Shown: positions 3,452 to 5,334 of the stretch, piece after piece | Position numbering within the stretch: position 1 is the stretch's first letter | How the letters are laid out: every line of letters starts with the position of its first letter | Source: an uncultured Holophagales bacterium | Lineage (GTDB): Bacteria > Acidobacteriota > Thermoanaerobaculia > UBA5066 | Direction: 5' to 3' | Assembly (NCBI GenBank): GCA_937927565.1 | Contig: CALBDV010000304.1 | Coordinates: 1-5,334, forward strand | Length of the DNA: 5,334 bases | Notes under the pieces: model-generated | Seen by the model: only the letters and a program-made list of their open reading frames with translations | Told to the model about the DNA's origin: nothing | The model's database searches: none | Position numbers and translations under genes: made by a program

Positions 3452-5334
3452 TCAGAAGCCCTTCTCGATCCGGCGCAGCTGGAGGGGGGCGAGCGGGACG
3501 CCGGCCTTGGGGTACGACAGGACTTCGCGGTGCGACCCGAGGGGCGAGGTTTCGGTCTCTTCGTGGGAGAAACCGTTCAAGTGCGTATGGGGAGCGGGGT
3601 CAGGGCCTTCCTCCTCGCCCCGCGACTCCCCCGCGGAGGCCCCGCGTTGGGGCCGCGAGGCCCCCGCGAGGTGGGCCTCCCACCCCCGCGAGGTTGAAGT
3701 CGTACTTCCAAGCGCCTCCGTGTCGATGAGGCCGGGCAGGAAGGATGAGCCGTCCTTGCCCTGGCCGGCGTAGAGGAGCTCGTAGACGAAGCTCTGGCCT
3801 CTTCCGCCCCGGTGGACGAGGAGGTACTCGAGCGAGACGAGGCGGTCGAGATGGATCCGCAGCTGCGTGTCGCCCCAGCCGGAGAAGAGGCGGACGTCCC
3901 GACGCGAGAAGCGGATGTCCTCGCGGGCGACCCCGTGCCGCTCGACGAGGCCCGCGAGCATCTCGTCGAGGTGTACGAGGAGCCTCCGGGTCTGCGGGGG
4001 GAGCTCGTCGAGGGAGCGGCCGAGGACCTCGGCGGCGAGGCGGCCCGCGAGGGCGACGTCGTCGAGGGTGGCCTCGACGTACTCGACGAGCTCTCCCCCG
4101 TCGGCCATCACGCTCTTGACCTCCCTCTGGTACTGGTGGAGGAGCGTGATGGCTTCGATGAGCTTCAAGTACTTGACGTGGTCGCGCCGGGCCCGGGTCT
4201 TCTCGTCGAGGAAGGTGAGGCGCCGGGCGTAGGGGTTGTGGACGGGAAGGGGGCGCAGGAGCCTCTGGGCGTTGCGGTGGACTTTCAGGGCCTTGGGCTT
4301 CCTTCGGGAGGCGAGGATCCCTTCGAGGGTCGAGGCCTCGCGCTGCAGCTCGTGGATCCTCCGCGTCTGCTCGCGGCTCTCGTCGACGGTCAGGACGAGG
4401 CAGCGGTTGAGGAGCTCCTCGTCGATCTCGACGGCCGTCGTGGTCAGGAAGATCATCACCGGCCCTTCGACGCGGTATTCCTGGGTGACGAGCTTGCCGC
4501 TCTGTGGGTCTTTGCCGGTGGAGGCGATCGTCAGCTCGCCCTCGGACTGGAGGAGCTTCAGGGCGTAGGTGGCCCTCTCGGCCCCCTCCTCCTCGGCGAT
4601 GGCGAGGACCTTGTGCCGCAGGCTCTTGGTCTCGCCGAAGTAGAAGAGCGACATGCCGGTGAGGGCCGAGTACTTCTCGCGCTCCTCTTCGGGCAGGAAG
4701 GCGAGGACGGCTTCCATGAGCGCCGACTTCCCCGCCGCCGACGAGGACTGGACGATGACGGCGAGCGGCCGGTCGAGCTTTCTGGAGGTGGCCGCGAGGT
4801 AGGCCGTGAGCTTGTTGGTCTCCTCGCCGACGAGGCCGCAGGCGTCGAAGTCCGCGAGGATCCTCTCCAGGAGCCTGGGGTCTTTGAGGAGGTCGAGGGC
4901 TTCCCGGGTCTCGTCGTCGGTGAGGTGGACGGCCTTGGCCTTGGGCTCGAGCGTCTTCCTGATGGTTTCCTGCTGGAGGTCCTCGGCGCGGCGCAGGACC
5001 TGGCCGAGGTCGCGCTTGACGGTCTCTTCCATCACGCCCAGCTCACGAGCGGCCTGCTTCTCGAAGGCCGCGCGCTGGCGGGCGGAGTAGAGGTCGAGGG
5101 TGTCGACGAAGAAGCCGGCGAGAGGCGACGGCGGGGCGAAGAGGGCCTCGGCCTCGGACCCTTCGCGGGTGACGAGGACGTTGAGCTTCAGGACGCCCCA
5201 GGAGAGGTTCTTCCGCAGGCCCCGGAGGCGATAGCGGCGGTCGCCGAGGCCGAGCGTGACCTCGTCGAGGTCGGGGGTCTCGGTCGGCGGGGCTGTTGGG
5301 GCCGCTGGAGTCGTTGACGACGTTGAGGTCGTCG
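3452..5334 (-). CDS. Mobile-element DNA primase/AAA+ ATPase, C-terminal part (5' end outside window)
   Basis: The frame is open from the stop TGA at 3452-3454 to the window edge, giving 626 visible residues. A GTG at 5033-5035 could be taken as the start, but the frame upstream encodes about 99 plausible residues, including a conserved-looking F-F-V-D-T-L-D-L-Y-S-A-R stretch, so the gene is 5'-partial. Numbered from the first complete codon (5330-5332): an acidic/basic helical region (about 65-125), a P-loop S-x4-G-K-S at 196-203 with K202, a hydrophobic strand ending in acidic residues (A-I-A-E-E-E, about 244-249) as Walker B, a sensor-1-like I-F-L-T-T-T (about 294-299), N-R-C (309-311) whose Arg could be the finger, and a winged-helix-like region (about 471-521). 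The tail is proline/glycine-rich and variable. Similar proteins beside integrases are CHC2-zinc-finger/Toprim primases with a helicase-like C-terminus; that N-terminus is not visible, so the primase label is inferred. The integrase follows after 3 nt. A stand-alone AAA+ ATPase is the alternative. Confidence 0.68.
   Translation of the reverse strand, partial: TTSTSSTTPAAPTAPPTETPDLDEVTLGLGDRRYRLRGLRKNLSWGVLKLNVLVTREGSEAEALFAPPSPLAGFFVDTLDLYSARQRAAFEKQAARELGVMEETVKRDLGQVLRRAEDLQQETIRKTLEPKAKAVHLTDDETREALDLLKDPRLLERILADFDACGLVGEETNKLTAYLAATSRKLDRPLAVIVQSSSAAGKSALMEAVLAFLPEEEREKYSALTGMSLFYFGETKSLRHKVLAIAEEEGAERATYALKLLQSEGELTIASTGKDPQSGKLVTQEYRVEGPVMIFLTTTAVEIDEELLNRCLVLTVDESREQTRRIHELQREASTLEGILASRRKPKALKVHRNAQRLLRPLPVHNPYARRLTFLDEKTRARRDHVKYLKLIEAITLLHQYQREVKSVMADGGELVEYVEATLDDVALAGRLAAEVLGRSLDELPPQTRRLLVHLDEMLAGLVERHGVAREDIRFSRRDVRLFSGWGDTQLRIHLDRLVSLEYLLVHRGGRGQSFVYELLYAGQGKDGSSFLPGLIDTEALGSTTSTSRGWEAHLAGASRPQRGASAGESRGEEEGPDPAPHTHLNGFSHEETETSPLGSHREVLSYPKAGVPLAPLQLRRIEKGF
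3620..3696. repeat. 11-nt iteron-like array in the 3' end of the primase gene
   Basis: On the plus strand CCGCG starts at 3620, 3631, 3642, 3653, 3664 and 3686, always on an 11-nt grid; the unit at 3675-3685 lacks it. The best-conserved units read CCGCGAGG plus three variable bases (3653, 3664, 3686). The 12-mer CCCCCGCGAGGT occurs at 3661-3672 and 3683-3694. Two short inverted repeats sit inside: GGCCCC/GGGGCC (3638-3654, 5-nt loop) and GTGGG/CCCAC (3671-3683, 3-nt loop). Because 11 is not a multiple of 3, the units fall in all three codon phases and do not encode a simple peptide repeat, so the regularity is at DNA level. The array lies in the linker-like C-terminal tail of the primase. A role as protein-binding iterons is inference; slippage in GC-rich DNA is the alternative. 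Confidence 0.7.

Noticed and set aside
2453..3697. Plus-strand open frame of 414 codons opposite the integrase
   Set aside because: It is antisense to an integrase with a full catalytic set, has low-complexity composition and no recognisable motif.
3452..5035. Primase gene starting at the GTG at 5033-5035
   Set aside because: The same frame is open to the window edge and encodes plausible structured protein upstream, so this is an internal codon.
3812..5317. Plus-strand open frame of 501 codons opposite the primase gene
   Set aside because: Its product is a monotonous run of V, E, L, G, D and R, as expected from the antisense of a GC-rich gene. The minus frame has recognisable ATPase motifs.

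Overview
The window is GC-rich bacterial DNA. Two 60-base lines counted by eye in the integrase and primase genes hold 40 and 41 G+C. All convincing genes lie on the minus strand, so in transcription order the window reads from 5334 down to 1. The high GC, the Rhs-type polymorphic toxin and the primase/integrase pair suggest a large-genome environmental bacterium, such as a myxobacterium, other deltaproteobacterium, acidobacterium or planctomycete. Nothing seen fixes the phylum.

First third of the transcript (5334 to 2423): the 3' part of a large gene that looks like a mobile-element DNA primase fused to an AAA+ ATPase and a winged helix. Its frame stays open to the window edge, so its N-terminus is missing. 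It is followed after 3 nt by a complete tyrosine recombinase with all six catalytic positions. Together they look like the replication and integration core of an integrative element. Near the 3' end of the primase gene is a 77-bp array of 11-nt units, six of seven starting with CCGCG at exact 11-nt phase. It looks like a DNA-level, iteron-like signal inside coding sequence.

Middle (2426 to 1895): a Phd/YefM-type antitoxin whose ATG overlaps the integrase TGA (ATGA), followed after 4 nt by a RelE/ParE-type toxin starting at GTG. This is an addiction module placed directly behind the integrase.

Last part (1848 to 17): a 448-residue exported polymorphic toxin. It has a Sec signal peptide, only the terminal signature of an Rhs core (no YD repeats), a hydrophobic pre-toxin segment and a C-terminal domain with an HxPD...AGG...R-x-N-S-x-I-G signature resembling the Ntox15/Tde DNase family. 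Two nt later comes a 160-residue HEAT-repeat-like protein, the likely cognate immunity protein. GC falls in the toxin tip and immunity gene (32 of 60 in each of two counted lines), as expected for an exchanged toxin-immunity cassette.

All six genes are co-directional. Gaps are 3, -4, 4, 46 and 2 nt, so at most 46 nt is non-coding between genes, and no strong terminator or promoter was recognised. The layout reads as element maintenance genes, then an addiction module, then a competition toxin with its immunity gene.
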